Source: Cynocephalus volans (lineage: Eukaryota; Chordata; Mammalia; Dermoptera; Cynocephalidae). Taken from it: 64,000 bases of DNA. Below the pieces are notes generated by a model that did no database searches, was not told the DNA's origin, and worked only from the letters and a program-made list of their open reading frames with translations. Shown here one piece after another: positions 47,730 through 60,324 of this stretch (positions within the stretch are counted from its first letter, which is position 1; every line of letters starts with the position of its first letter). The translations under genes and the position numbers were made by a program. The DNA is taken from assembly GCF_027409185.1 (NCBI RefSeq), contig NC_084466.1:76304501-76368500 (forward strand), read 5' to 3'.

Positions 47730-48937
47730 AATGTATAATGGTCCCAAAAGGTTCTTATATGGTCATAGTATTAAAAAGAATGTGAAATATTCAATGCCTA
47801 TCCAGTGTCCTTGTCTTAGTTTTCATTTGAAAGACTTCATTTTTTCCCTCTGCTTAGGGCTGCCACACTTATGGGTAGAGCCATAAATGGAAACAGAGAG
47901 GTAAGAAGAAGATGGTCAAGATGGTTTGAAAGGTATACAATGAAAACCTAAATGCAGCTATGTATTTGGACATTAAATATTACAAAGTGTTTAGAGAGAT
48001 CATAATCTATTGACTTATTTATTTTCTACTTAAGAATTCTACATTCTAATTTCGAATTTAGAGTTACATTGTGAAAACTTCAAAGTCATTAATTTAGAGA
48101 TGGAGGAGTCATTAATTTTCAGTTTGTACACTCTTGACTAAACAGGACAGAAAGACCCTGACAAGTGGGGTGGATGCAAAGAAAGATCAGCACAGTTGTT
48201 ATTTCTTTGTCTAAGTATTCCTTACCCAGCTCATTCAAAGAAAACCCAACAAAGACTTGAGGTATTTCAAGGTCTCTTAGCAAACTGAAGAGTATTTGTG
48301 GGGTTTTTTTGGCTTTCAGTTCACCTGCTGTGAACAATCAAATCTTTTACAATAAAAGACATTTGTTTTGAAGTGGTACTAGCACCATCAACTTACATTT
48401 TTCTCTAGAATGAACAGCCAAGTTGTGGATTTTTAAATTGTTTCTATTCCTTCTCGTCACTGTCACCTGCCCCTGCCCCTCCCACCTTTCCCCTTCCCCT
48501 ACAGGGTAGTTACGAACAAATGCCAGCAGGGGCCAGGCAGGCAAATACACATCTAAGCTTTGGGAGAGTAAAACAGGAAGAGAACACAGGACATTTCTCC
48601 TCACTCAAAGGAGGCGACCTCTAAGCAGGATGGTGGCCCACTGGTGATAGAACTGAACTTCATGTGTTTTGAGAAAATTCCCAGTCCAGATGTTACAGTA
48701 ATTTCCTGAGAGAAACAATGATGCTATGCAGGCTGACAGAGCACATCTGCACGTGGTACTCAGCCTGTGCTCTTTGGCTTGCTGGCTCTGCTTAGGGCTG
48801 ATAACATTTCCTTCAAAACTTCTCAGAGAGACAAGAAACAAAGTCAAAAGTCAGATCATGGAGTGTTACAGCTTATTACTCCCTTGCCTGATACTTGACA
48901 GAAACCTCTTGTGTGGGTAAATGTGAAACAATTGATT
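46530..48937. other. Intergenic, with one (TG)n run
   Basis: I see no exon or confident transposon. A 57-bp TG run lies at 47670-47726. Confidence 0.5.
47670..47726 (+). repeat. (TG)n microsatellite
   Basis: This is an uninterrupted TG/GT run. Confidence 0.97.
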
Positions 48938-48952
48938 AAAAGGAGCTGAGTC
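48938..48952. repeat. Left target-site duplication of the 49 kb L1
   Basis: AAAAGGAGCTGAGTC is identical to 52934-52948. It is preceded by TT, so the cut site reads TT/AAAA, the L1 endonuclease preference. Confidence 0.95.
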
Positions 48953-48960
48953 TGGGTGAA

Positions 48961-49495
48961 GCCCAAGATTCACAGAAACCACGCACCCTGCGGTGCCAGC
49001 ACACGACCCAGCAGGTAGGCCTTGCTGCCACTGCCAGACTCCATCCCCAGCCCCGCTGAGTGTGTGCCGATCAGAGAGGCACCCAGCAAGAGAGGCCCAA
49101 GATCCATGGAGACTACGCACCCTGTGGTGCCAGCACACAACCCAACAGGTGGGCCTCACCACCGCCACCCAACTCAATCCCCAGTCCAGCCAAGTGTGCA
49201 CCGATCAGAGAAGCTCTCAGCCAGAGAAGCCCAAGATCCACGGAGACCATGGGCCCTGCGGTGCCAGCGCATGACCCAGCAGGTAGGTCTTGCCGCTGCT
49301 GCCTGACTCCATCCCTGGCCCAGCCTAGTGTGCACCGATCAGAGAGGTGCCCAGCCACAGAGGCCCAAGATCCACAGAGACTATGCTCCCTGTGGTGCCA
49401 GCGTGCAACCCAGCAGGTAGGCCTCACCGGCACCACCTGACTCCATCCTCAGCCAGCCGAGTGCATGCTGACCAGAAAGGCACCTCCCCAGAGAG
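48961..49495 (+). repeat. Four tandem ~134-bp L1 5'UTR monomers
   Basis: GCCCAAGA(T/C) recurs at 48961, 49095, 49229, 49363 and 49496, spacings 134, 134, 134 and 133. Each unit holds CAG(A)GAGACTA-like, TGGTGCCAGC, CCCAGCAGGT and CGATCAGAGA blocks. The units are GC-rich and CpG-bearing. Confidence 0.93.
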
Positions 49496-49890
49496 GCCCA
49501 AGACCCGAGGCAGCCACACACTGAGGCACTAGTGGGCAACTGAACAGACACTGAGGCAGCCGTACCAAATTGGCAGCCCCAGCAGCATCCTAGACAGACA
49601 ATAGTGTCGAACCAGTGGACCATAAAATCCCCTGCCACAATGACTAACACCAAAGGAAAGATAACAGAAATATGAAAAATCAAGAGAGTACACCCCCAAA
49701 GGGTAATAACTCTCAAGCTCTAAATCCTATAGAACAAGAAGCCCTTGAAATGTCTGACATGGAATTTCGAGTGATAATTCTAAGAAAACTAAATGAGATA
49801 CAAGAAAACTCAGCTAGAAAACATGATGAAATGAGGAAAGTATACAGGACCTGAAAGAAGAAATGTACAAGGAAATCAATGCCCTGAAAA
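49405..49890 (+). repeat. Left arm of L1 internal inverted duplication
   Basis: It spans the last monomer, the 5'UTR and the start of ORF1. Its reverse complement is 50794-51281 with only a few differences and a net 2-base offset. Confidence 0.95.
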
Positions 49891-50793
49891 AGAACAAAGC
49901 AAAGCTTGCCAAGCTGAAGAATTCATTCAATGAAATAAAAAACACAATAGAGAGTTTAACCAGCAAGCTTGCAGAAGGAGAAGAGAGAACTTCTGGCCTT
50001 GAAGATGGGCTGTTTGAAATAACACAGAAAGACAAAAAAATAAAAATAAAAAAGAATTTAAAACATTGAAGAAAATCTGAGAGAGATATCAGACAACCTT
50101 AAGCGCTCAAATATCCGAGTCATGGGTATTCCAGAAGGGGAGGAAAATGGAGATTGCATTGAAAACATATTCAACAAAATAGTGGCAGAAAACTTCCCAG
50201 GTATAGGAAAAGACACAGATCTTCAGATTCAGGAAGCACAAAGATCCCCAAATGTATTTAACCCATAAAGGTCATCTCCAAGACATGTTATAGTCAAATT
50301 GGCAAAACTCAAAGACAAAGAGAGAATATTAAAAGCTGCAAGAGAGAAGTGTCAAATCACCTATAAGGGAGCCCCAATCAGACTAACATCAGACTTTTCA
50401 TCACAAACCCTAAAAGCCAGAAAGTAATGGGATGTTATATTCAAAATACTAAGTAGGACAGAGATTACCAGCCAAGAATACTCTACCCTGCAAGGCTATC
50501 CTTCTGAAATGAAGGGCAAATAGTATATTTCTCAGACAAACAAAAACTACAGGAGTTCACTACCACACGACCACCCTTACAAGAAATTCTCAAGGGAGTA
50601 CTGGGTTTGGTTCCTGAAAAATAACTACCACTGCCATAAAAACCCAAGAAAAATCAAAACACTTGTAAAATTAAAATGCCAACAATGAAGAGAAAAGATC
50701 CACGAAGAACCAACCTGCCACCTGAGGAACCAACAAATACAGAAAACAAACAGTAAATCAGAAAGAAAGGAACAAAAGACACTTAAAACATTT

Positions 50794-51281
50794 TTTTTCA
50801 GGGCATTGATTTCCTTGTACATTTCTTCTTTCAGGTCCTATATACTTTTCCTCATTTCATCATGTTGTCTAGCTGAGTTTTCTTGTATCTCATTTAGTTT
50901 CCTTAGAATTATCACTCGAAATTCCATGTCAGACATTTCAAGGGCTTCTTGTTCTATAGGATTTAGAGCTTGAGAGTTATTACCCTTTGGGGGTGTACTC
51001 TCTTGATTTTTCATATTTCTGTTATCTTTCCTTTGGTGTTAGTCATTGTGGCAGGGGATTTTATGGTCCACTGGTTCGACACTATTGTCTGTCTAGGATG
51101 CTGCTGGGGCTGCCAATTTGGTACGGCTGCCTCAGTGTCTGTTCAGTTGCCCACTAGTGCCTCAGTGTGTGGCTGCCTCGGGTCTTGGGCCTCTCTGGGG
51201 AGGTGCCTTTCTGGTCAGCATGCACTCGGCTGGCTGAGGATGGAGTCGGGTGGTGCCGGTGAGGCCTACCTGCTGGGTTGC
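50794..51281 (-). repeat. Right (inverted) arm of L1 internal duplication
   Basis: This is a near-identical reverse copy of 49405-49890. The 3' junction shares TTGC (51278-51281) with the L1 text it joins (ATTGCATGCTCTTGG at 17581 in the other L1). The 5' junction lies in a T run. Confidence 0.95.
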
Positions 51282-52933
51282 GTGCTCTTGGATTGGAAGA
51301 ATCAACATTGTGAAAATGTCCATACTACCCAAAGTGATATACAAATACAATGCAATCCCCATCAAAATTCCAATGACATTTTTCTCAGAAATGGAAAAAA
51401 CTATCCAGACATTTATATGGAATAACAAAAGACCACGCGTAGCCAAAGCACTTCTGAGCCAAAAGAAAATAAAGCTGGAGGCATAACACTACCTGACTTT
51501 AAACTACACTACAAAGATATAATAACCAAAACAACATGGAACTGGCATAAAAACAGACACACTGATCAATGGAATAGAATAGAGAATCCAGAAATCAACC
51601 CACACACTTACAGCCATCTGATCTTTGACAAAGGCACCAAGCCTATGTACTGGGGAAGAGAGTGCCTCTTCAGCAAATGGTGCTGGGATAACTGGATATC
51701 CATATGCAGGAGAATGAAACTAGACCCATACCTCTCACTATATACTAAAACCAAATCAAAATGGATTAAAGAATTAAATATACACCCTGAAACAATAAAA
51801 CTTCTTAAAAAAAAAAAAAAAAACATAGGAGAAACACTTCAGGAAGTAGGACTCGGCACAGACTTCATGAATATGACCCCAAAAGCATGGGCAACCAAAG
51901 GAAAAATAAACAAATGGGATTATATCAAACTAAAAAGCTTCTGCACAGCAAAAGAAACAATTAACAGAGTTAAAAGACAACCAAAAGAGTAGGAGAAAAT
52001 ATTTGCAAAACATACATCTGACAAAGGATTAATATCCAGAACATACAAGGAACTGAAACAGCTTTACAACAAAAAAACAAGTAACCCAATTAAAAAGTGG
52101 GCAAAAGAGCTAAACAGGCATTTCTCTAAGGAAGGTATATGAATGACCAACAGACACATGAAAAAATGTTCAACATCACTCAGCATTCGGGAAATGCAAA
52201 TCAAAACCACACTGAGATACCATCTCACTCCAGTTAGGATGGCTAATATCCAAAAGACTGTGAATGATAAATGCTGGTGAGGTTTCAGAGAAAAAGGAAC
52301 TCTTATACATTGTTGGTGGGACTGCAAAATCGTGCAGCCTCTATGGAAAATAATATGGAGGTTACTCAAACAATTGCAGATAGATCTACCATATGACCCA
52401 GCTATCCCACTGCTGGGAATATACCCAGAGGAATGGAAATCATCAATTCGAAGGTATACCTGTTCCCCAATGTTCATCGCAGCACTCTTTACAATAGCCA
52501 AGAGTTGGAACCAGCCCAAATGTCCATCATCAGATGAGTGGTTACAGAAAATGTGATATATCTACACAATGGAATACTACTCTTTTATAGAAAAGAATGA
52601 AATACTGCCATTTGCAACAACATGGATGGACCTAGAGAGAATTATGTTAAGTGAAACAAGTCAGGCACAGAAAGAGAAATATCACATGTTCTCACTAATT
52701 TGTGGAAGCTAAAAATAAAAAAATACACAAATAATCTGGCAGGGGAGGGAAGAAGACACAACAATTACAATTCCTTGAAGTTGATACGACAAGCATACAG
52801 AAAGGACATTGTTGAGTGGGATGGGGGAGAGGGAGGAGGGAGGGAGCTTTCAGTAATGGGCCACAATAATTAACCACATTATATATTGAAGAAATTAAAA
52901 TCAAAAACAAAAAAACTCAGTTGCAAAAAAAAA

Positions 52934-52948
52934 AAAAGGAGCTGAGTC
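52934..52948. repeat. Right target-site duplication of the 49 kb L1
   Basis: AAAAGGAGCTGAGTC follows the A-rich tail and is identical to 48938-48952. Confidence 0.95.
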
Positions 52949-54155
52949 CATTTTGATTGTCATTAATGCAAATGTCACCTGCCTTTTAGTACTGTGGATT
53001 CCCAATAGCTGATACACTATCACACAAGGTTATCATCATGGTTTAATGTGTTAACAGGATTTTGCTTATTTTAGTTATATAAAAATGTGTGAAATAAGAA
53101 AATATATTTATCTGTATTTTCCACATTTGAAGATGAAGTTTTTCTATAAATAGTACCTGGTCCATAAATGATACTCAGCATATAAAGCAAAGCACATCTG
53201 ACTAGTTGGTAATTTATTTCCACAATAATCTCTTATACAGAAATCAATTCTCTATTTTTGGAATGACAAAACTCAGAAATCCCTTTAGTTTCATCTATCT
53301 TAAGAGATGGGCAGAATATATCACAGCCAACAGGTATAATCCTATGAAATACAGAAGGCTTTTATTATAAACAATGTGATTATACAAGGGTACTTTTAAA
53401 AGTTTGTGGAGAAATAGAATTAAAAGATGATACAAATCTTTGCATAAACTTTTCCAAGTATCTTCATACATGTAAAAGTGCAAAGATTAGTAATGACTTC
53501 TAGCACAATCTATTGATTTTCTTTGTATTCCTTATATTCTTTCATGTCTCTGATTCTTTCCAAATATTCTGTTGAATTTCTTATTCCTACTACCCCTCAA
53601 TTTAGGAATGATTACATTTTGTAGGAACCACTTATATACAAAGGGAATTTTGAATTGTCACATTCTTTCCTATGGTGCTTTTGAATGTTAATCATTTATT
53701 TAGTTTCAAACAGCAGTTCTGTTTATTCATCAGTTTGAGGACACCTCTATTTTTTTATATTTTCCTAAGAGCCATTAGTATCTTGGTATTTACTTATGAT
53801 ATTTCTATGAATTTTTATAACAAAAAAAGTTCCTGCAGTTTCTACATTGCATTTCATTGGTGAAACTAGATACTTTCTAAATAATGTTCTTTATTCTAAA
53901 TAAAACAGCAACCATTCAAATCAAAACATAGCTTTTATGTTATACAATTAGCCTTGTTTGTCCACCTTTGAACATGTGCATATAAATACAAAGAAAGCTA
54001 ACTTAACAGTCATTTATATTTGTCAACACACATTTTTATGAAATGTTTTATTTAAAAACATTGAAATCCAGAGCCACTGCAAAACAACATTGATCATGCA
54101 CTGATATCATGATCTCCTTTGCCCAAATTACAAAATTCCAACTGCTTTAAATAAA
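52949..54155. other. Intergenic, AT-rich, no recognised feature
   Basis: There is no coding frame of note and no repeat that I can name. It continues the single-copy-looking text interrupted by the L1. Confidence 0.45.
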
Positions 54156-54159
54156 ATAG

Positions 54160-54855
54160 GAAATCTGGTTAAAAACAGACCCCAAAATATATAATGGCTC
54201 AGAAATGATAGAATTTTACTTCTCACTATGTAATGTCAGAAATAAGTGATCCTTAATAGCAGATGCCTCTCCTACAAGCAGCAACACAGAGTCCTGGGCT
54301 TCTTCCATCTTTTGTCTCTGCCATTGCAACAGATGACTTCCAAGGTCACCGTACTTGTCTGTGACGGGGTTCAGAACATGCTACACCAAAATATGGCACC
54401 TTGGCATATTGAATATTTTAAGTTGAAGGAATTTGAGAAATGGCAGGTTTAGGAATCCTACCTGCGCCAGCAAAATGGAGCATTCTTATTTCCAAAGACG
54501 AAGGGATGTCAAGAGGAATATGAAGGAAAAGGTCTTGCTAAGTTTCCCCCAGTTCGCTACCCTTAGCTCATGTCCTTCTGTCCTGTCACATCTTCCCACA
54601 ACTCTCCACTCTTTCTCACACCTAATACAAAAATGCTTTGACTCAACCTTTTCTTTGGGTCTACATTTCCTTATGAAGGCTCCTGGGTCACATAAAATGT
54701 ATACTAAATAAATGAGTATGCTTTTCTCCTGTTAATCTGTCTTTGTCAGTTTAATTTACAGGGCCCCACTCAATGAACTTAAAATGGGTGGAGGGAAAGA
54801 CTTTTTTTCTCCTCGACATCTGCATCAATCCAATGGAAAGAAGAAAGGGATGGAG
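54160..54855. other. Unclassified interspersed repeat text and ERV-like tract
   Basis: The stretch to about 54360 resembles 58840-59210 in style (an old repeat with CTTCCATCTTTTGTCTCTGC). From 54380, ACCAAAATATGGCACCTTGG and following text look retroviral-LTR-derived, but I cannot assign a family. Confidence 0.35.
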
Positions 54856-54858
54856 GAT

Positions 54859-55400
54859 TGTCCCGACCCACGGGAACAGCAAACGGACCTTGGAGGGGGG
54901 AGTGGGAATTGGATGGGACAAGAGACGAGAGAAATGGAGACAAGACAGTATTCTGATCAAGTCTTATTTATTAGCCAGAAGGTCACAGCTTATATAGCCA
55001 GCAGGAGGGAATCAGCACATAAGGAAGTATGCAGCAGATGTTTTCTGGGAAAGACCACAGGGCAAGTCGTTCCAGGAAATAGAAAATTCCCCTGTTACCT
55101 ATGGCAAGTTGCAAAGTTACCCACACCCATAGTGCACAGGAGGGGGAGGGACGGAAGATAACAGCAAACAAGGCTCTGAGGCCTCGAGGCAATAGCCGGG
55201 CTCTATGGCTCCGGACAGAGGATGTATATGAAAGAAAGGTTTGTATGGGCCAGGACCAACAGTAGCATGTATCACATCCCACTGGCTACTCAGTGACATA
55301 GCCACACCTAACTCAGATGGAAGCTCGAGAACATAGTGTGGCAATGTGTCCCAGAATAAGAGAAAGGGGACTTAGAGGACAGATGGCCACTTCTGCCACA
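54859..55400 (-). mobile_element. LTR, minus orientation, about 542 bp
   Basis: On the minus strand it starts TGTGGCAGAAGTGG and ends GGGTCGGGACA. It has CTATATAAGC (54989-54998) and AATAAATAAGAC (54959-54970) in promoter and polyA order, then a pyrimidine-rich U5. The class is not certain and no target duplication was found. Confidence 0.65.
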
Positions 55401-55784
55401 CCAAATATTTGTGATTGTGCATAGATTGCAGGATCTTTGCAAAGATGTGAAATGTTCCATGAAAAAGAAGACACTTAATAGAATACTATATTTACCATAA
55501 GAAAATTCAAGAATGTGCTATGCTAATATATAAGCACAAATTTTAGTAAAAATTAGCATGAATTTAGTAGATCATTGGTAAGTAGCCCTTAGCCATATAT
55601 AAAAGTAAGTCTGAATGATGACAGATCATTTTCCAAGAGAAGGGTTTGAATTTCAGGTCAAATAGTTTTTTTTTTTTTTTTTTTTGAGGATCCTTGCAAT
55701 CCATAAATGAACTAGCAGACAACTGTGCATGGGAGACACTGAGAATGTATGAGTGAGAGAAAAAAGCTTTACTGTTAATTGCAT

Positions 55785-55985
55785 TTTTACTGCATCAGAC
55801 ACTGTCCTAACACCTAACCTCCATTGTGGGAAGGTACCATTTATACTCACATTACAGATGAAGAAACTGAGGATTAGAGATGTCAATTAAGGTCACATAA
55901 CTAATAGTGTACAGAGCGTGGTTTCAAACAGAGGTCCAGCTGCCTGGCGAGCTCAGGTGCTTAACTGCTACACTAAATTATCTTG
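55785..55985 (+). mobile_element. MIR SINE
   Basis: ACTGTCCTAACACCTAACCT, TTACAGATGAAGAAACTGAG and AAGGTCACATAACTAATAG are clear MIR text. Confidence 0.85.
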
Positions 55986-55989
55986 AGAA

Positions 55990-56690
55990 TTCAACTCAAG
56001 CTTCCACTCACTCACATGCATAAATATTCTATTTGTGTATCCTATTTCTAGAGGCTCCAGAGACATTCCACAGCTTCATTCCCTTGATAAGTCATATATT
56101 CATATATGTAATCCTAATTTGTTGTCATTGTTGACCTTGAGGTTTAGGGTAAGCCAGGTGGAAGCAGGGTAGAAGGAACCAAGGTCAGGTGGGACTGGGA
56201 AGATTATTATGCAAGAAATAAGCGTAGTTGAAAGAAGGCAAAACCGTACATAGGAAGCCCACTATGTTTATCAAATCCAAAGATATGCATTTTTACAGAT
56301 CGGCCCTCTTGGGTCTCCCTCTCCGGCTACACAACACTAGATGAGGGTCACATTAAAGGGGTCTGCACACACTCTCCTATGGCTGCCCAAGACACAAACT
56401 GTGCTGTCCTGGTCTTGCTACTCGTTTTCTCCCCTTGTCTCACCTTCATAGGTCTGAAGACAGAATTTAGACTTTCTTACACATAAAGAACCCTAATTTC
56501 TCTGAGGCAAAATAGAATAATGAAACATTTTAAAAGTCTAATTTTTTAAGAGCTTGAGTTTTTTTTTTTAAGTTGCCTGTATTCTAAATCCTACTGGATG
56601 TACAACCCAGTGAGAGGGACAAGAAAGCAGACCTGCAGAGCTTCACAGTGTTACTGGAGGAGAGGGTCTGGGGAAGTCAGATACCCCACC
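55990..56690. other. Intergenic, no recognised feature
   Basis: There is nothing I can support beyond a short T run at 56560-56569. Confidence 0.4.
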
Positions 56691-56691
56691 C

Positions 56692-57297
56692 TGTCCTCTA
56701 CCAGGTTCTTGACTCCGCCACAGGAAAGAATTCAAGAGCAGAGTCATGGTAAAAAGTGAGAAGAGGTTTAATGTAAAGAATAAGAGACACAGAGCTCACA
56801 GGGAAACTGCAGCCTAGCTCCGGAGACTGAGCAGTGACTGTACTAAGTTTAGTACAGAAGTAAGAAATACACACTTTACAAGTGCAGGCTGGCTCCAGAG
56901 TGAACTGCAGCCTGCTAAAGGAAAGTTTAACACAAAAAGGTAAAGTATACACACCTCACAGGTGAAGTGTGGGCTGGGTCCAGAGAGAGCGAGCAGCAGC
57001 CCCGTCTTCTTCCTGGATTCTTCTTTTATAGCTTTGCTCTCTATGCATATTCATGGTATCTAATTAATATTCAACTAAGGGGGTGGTTCCCAGGTATGTA
57101 ACAAGTTGTGTAACATAGCCTTTTGAAGCATGCTCATTGGTCAAATTCCACCATATACACCAAAAATTACTTAGAATATATTCAGTGCTCTCTAGTGCCC
57201 CCAGTGAAAGGTCATTCATAGGATAAACTCTTTTCTATTGAGCATGCTCAGCCACTGGAGTTATGTAAGTCTGTTTCCTGTAGTCTCAATCTCTACA
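56692..57297 (-). mobile_element. LTR, minus orientation, about 606 bp
   Basis: On the minus strand it starts TGTAGAGATTGAGACTACAG and ends GGTAGAGGACA, with TATAAAAGAAG (57013-57023 region) and ATTAAAC near 56768. Internal imperfect repeats (GCAGCCT, GGCTGG(C/G)TCC, CACACTTTACA/CACACCTCACA) lie between. The family was not identified. Confidence 0.6.
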
Positions 57298-57639
57298 TGT
57301 TGGTATCAAAAATAGGTGCAACAAGTAACAGTAGCTCAAGACTCAGAGGAGGGGCCCGAGTCCCAGGGGAGAGATTTGACACAGGGGAGTGGCCCGAAAC
57401 CTGACCCCAGGGAAACTGAGCACCTCCTATCTCAACAGACCAAATTCGTGCAAGTTTCTGTTTTTCAGATTTTCCTACTCCCTTTAAGGATACTTCCTTA
57501 CTTTTTCTACCTACTAGTGCTGGCCTGATGTGCACCAGGAATTTTGTTTTCTTACATCTATTGCCTCCTTTTCTTTTCTACTCTAGTTCAGATTTTTTTA
57601 TTATCTGCATAAATTATTTTAAAACTTTTAATTGTTCTT

Positions 57640-57860
57640 TCTACCTCAATTCTTACTGCTCTCTAAGGATGTTCTGAATTTTGCACTCATATAATCCCTC
57701 TGGCTGTAATGACATCTTCCCAACTTCTGCTGCTAAAAATCCCACCTTTTCATTAAGGAACACTGCAAAGACTTCCGCTTTCATAAAACTTTCCCCCTTT
57801 TGCAAACTCTTTCCTCCCTGGCTCCTTAGCACAATGTCTATACAGCCCACATGGTATTTA
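57640..57860 (-). mobile_element. L2 LINE fragment
   Basis: CTTTCCTCCCTGGCTCCTTA and the preceding CT-rich text are reverse L2-like. A small plus-strand L2-like piece (TGTGCTGGACAGTGGAGCC) follows near 57900-58010. Confidence 0.5.
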
Positions 57861-58104
57861 ACTCATGTCACTTTTTATTACAGTGATAGACAGCATGTGG
57901 AATGACTGGTAAGTGCTGAGCTTGGTGCTCTGTGCTGGACAGTGGAGCCAATGTTGAAGAAAATGTGGTCCTTGTTGTCAAGGACTTTACTCTCTTAAGA
58001 GGGTTCTCAGAGGAGCAGACAACCAAAAAGGAGATAAAAGAGGACCCACATCTGCACCAGAGAGAGACGTTTACCTTCAACACAATAAGGCTTCAGTAAT
58101 AACC

Positions 58105-58235
58105 CTTATTACTCAAAATGTGGTAAATGAACCAGTAGTATCTGCAACATCTGAGAGCTTGTTAAGAATTCAGAATCTCAGGCCTCCTGGAATGCTTTTT
58201 AACAAAATCTGCAGATGATTTTTACAAAATTAAAA
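58105..58235 (+). mobile_element. MER5-like hAT DNA transposon fragment
   Basis: CATCTGAGAGCTTGTTAAGA, ATTCAGAATCTCAGGCCTCC and AACAAAATCTGCAGATGATT follow MER5 order closely. Confidence 0.75.
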
Positions 58236-60320
58236 TTTGATAGATATTAGGAGAGATTTGTGTTATTTAAGGATTATTGTTCTATCCATATAAAATTTAC
58301 ACTTTTGTGTGCATATTTACATTTTTTATGCATTTATGTAAACACACTACACATGCTATGTGTATACACATGTGTGTATATATACATATATATGCTTAAG
58401 CTAACTATAACTCTATGTATTACTCATCTGTTGGTGTAAAAGCAATTCTAAATTTTTTTTTTCTTTGACTTTTAAGACTATGAGTTAATTTTTTTTAGGC
58501 TTTTCTAAAGTTAGAGCACCTAAATTAGGCACACCCACCAAAAATTTCAGGTAAGGTTTAGATTCCAGACAGTCCTATGCGGGAAACAGGTTTTCTCACA
58601 GAAGCCTGAGTAGTGCCTAATCATTGTAGGGCATGCCCCCTACTCTATCTGAGATATGATTGGGATGGAAGAAGTTGTGAAGTATGTCCATATAATGGTA
58701 CAATTTGAGATGTGTCCTAAGTGATGTATAGGAGCTTTCCAGACCTTGAGATAAGTCTACTAAGACATGGAAGCTTGATTGCAAAGGCCTTTTCAAGAAA
58801 CCATGAATAGCATATTGTCAGTGGGTATATCTGCTAGGATAGCATTTGGTTACATGTAAAAGAGGCCTGACCTAGTTGTGTAACCAAATAAGGGTTGATT
58901 TTTCTCACCAAGAACAAAAAGAAGCTCCAAAGCAGGCAGCTCCATGATGTTCACAGTGTCCCAGCCTCTTTCCATCCCTCTGCACCACCATCCATAGCTG
59001 GTAGCTGTCACCCTTTGTCTCATGGTGGAAGACTGCTCTTTCTCAAGGCTTCAGTCCACTCAGTCAGGCAGAAAGAAGAAGAAGGATCCAGCAAAGACAA
59101 AATGCAGGCACTATTTCAAGAAACCAAACTTCCCAGAGCCTCCCAACAGGCAACTGCTTACATCTCACTGGCCAGAATTGTATCAGATAACACTCCTGGC
59201 TGAAATGAGACTGAGACATGTATTTCTCTTAAGCTGGGCATGATGATGTCCTAAAATAAATTGTAGTTCTAAGAATATGAAATAAAGAAAGATTAGATAT
59301 TCATAGGCAACTACCAACATCTGCTCCAACGGGTCCAGCGTGAGGACTGGGGAGTTGTGAGAAATGACTGGGAAACTAGACAGGTGCCAGGTAACAAAAG
59401 GTCTTTTGTATCATGCCAGGGATTTGTATTCACATGGTGTGATTTGTTTTTGAAAAAATATAACCCTGGAAGCAGTGTGGATGGATGATGGACTGAAACA
59501 AATGGACAGTGAAGCTGGGAGACCAGTTAGAAACGTACTGTGATCATCTAGTCATGAGATGATGTGAGCCTTTTCTAGGACAGTGGAACTAGGGAGAGAT
59601 GTTTAGAAGACATTTAGTTGGGAATTGCAAAATATTGTGTATGGGGATTGAGAGAAGTAATTGTAAAGAATGTTTCTAAAATTTCTTGTTTAAATGACTG
59701 AGTAATAATCGGGTTATTTACTGAGCTGTGAAAGGTTAAATGCATTTTAAATGGATAGAATTGCACCGAAATTTTCACCTTGTGTATCACAAATTTACTA
59801 TGATAGCCCAAGCCCTTAGTGGATAATGTAAACACTGAAGAACATGGACAATCACCCTTGCCCCTCCTCTACTTCCACTTGTTTCATTGATAATTTGAAG
59901 TTCAGTTTTTACATGACACATTAAAATCAAAATATTACAGTATCACTGAATAAAGAAAAGCTATGCCAAGCAGTCATTTCAAAGAAAATTTACTTTTACT
60001 TCTGGGGGAAGTAGTTACTAAATGATTATGTTTTTCTTCAAGAATGTTAAGTGTTATTAAATGGGAAAGTAGAGTTTTCAGTGGGCCCCATGGTAGCTCA
60101 GATCCTTTTCCTGGAGTATGGAAGTTGTCACAGTTGTTCCCAGAAGTAAAAGCTCTATTGCAGCAGAGCACACGGAAGCTTTTATTAAAGACCATTCAAA
60201 AGCTAATTCCAAAGATCCAGATTATAGTGCCCCACAGTGGTCTGCCAAATAACAAGACATCTTGTTCTGCAAAGTTTTAGACACAACAAAAGAAAGCCTA
60301 TTTGTAACAGTATACAACTG
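58236..60320. other. Intergenic, mostly unclassified
   Basis: It includes old repeat text at 58840-59210 that I cannot name and an L2-like bit near 59470-59570. No gene is supported. Confidence 0.4.
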
Positions 60321-60324
60321 TATT

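Larger units (their letters stand above)
48953..52933 (+). mobile_element. Rearranged L1 with intact target-site duplication
   Basis: From 5' to 3' the element has four tandem units of about 134 bp (48961-49495), an ORF1 remnant (about 49640-50620, MYKEINALKK-type coiled-coil text), and a spacer to the ORF1/ORF2 junction near 50793. Next is an inverted copy of 49405-49890 (50794-51281), then the last part of ORF2 from a point equal to 17585 in the intron 4 L1 (51282-52700), and a short 3'UTR with an A tail. About 2.35 kb of ORF2, including endonuclease and reverse transcriptase, is missing. Flanking duplications show one insertion event. Confidence 0.92.

Noticed and set aside
48993..49440. 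Overlapping proline-rich frames in three phases near 49 kb
   Set aside because: They are caused by the GC-rich 134-bp tandem monomers of the L1 5'UTR, which stay open in several frames.
48961..49495. CRISPR-like or minisatellite array
   Set aside because: Units are contiguous without spacers, lie within a eukaryotic L1 and match its promoter position.
50970..51425. 151-codon frame at the L1 inversion
   Set aside because: It arises by chance across the inverted arm and the ORF2 tail. It would be a chimera of antisense 5'UTR and L1 text with no known domain.
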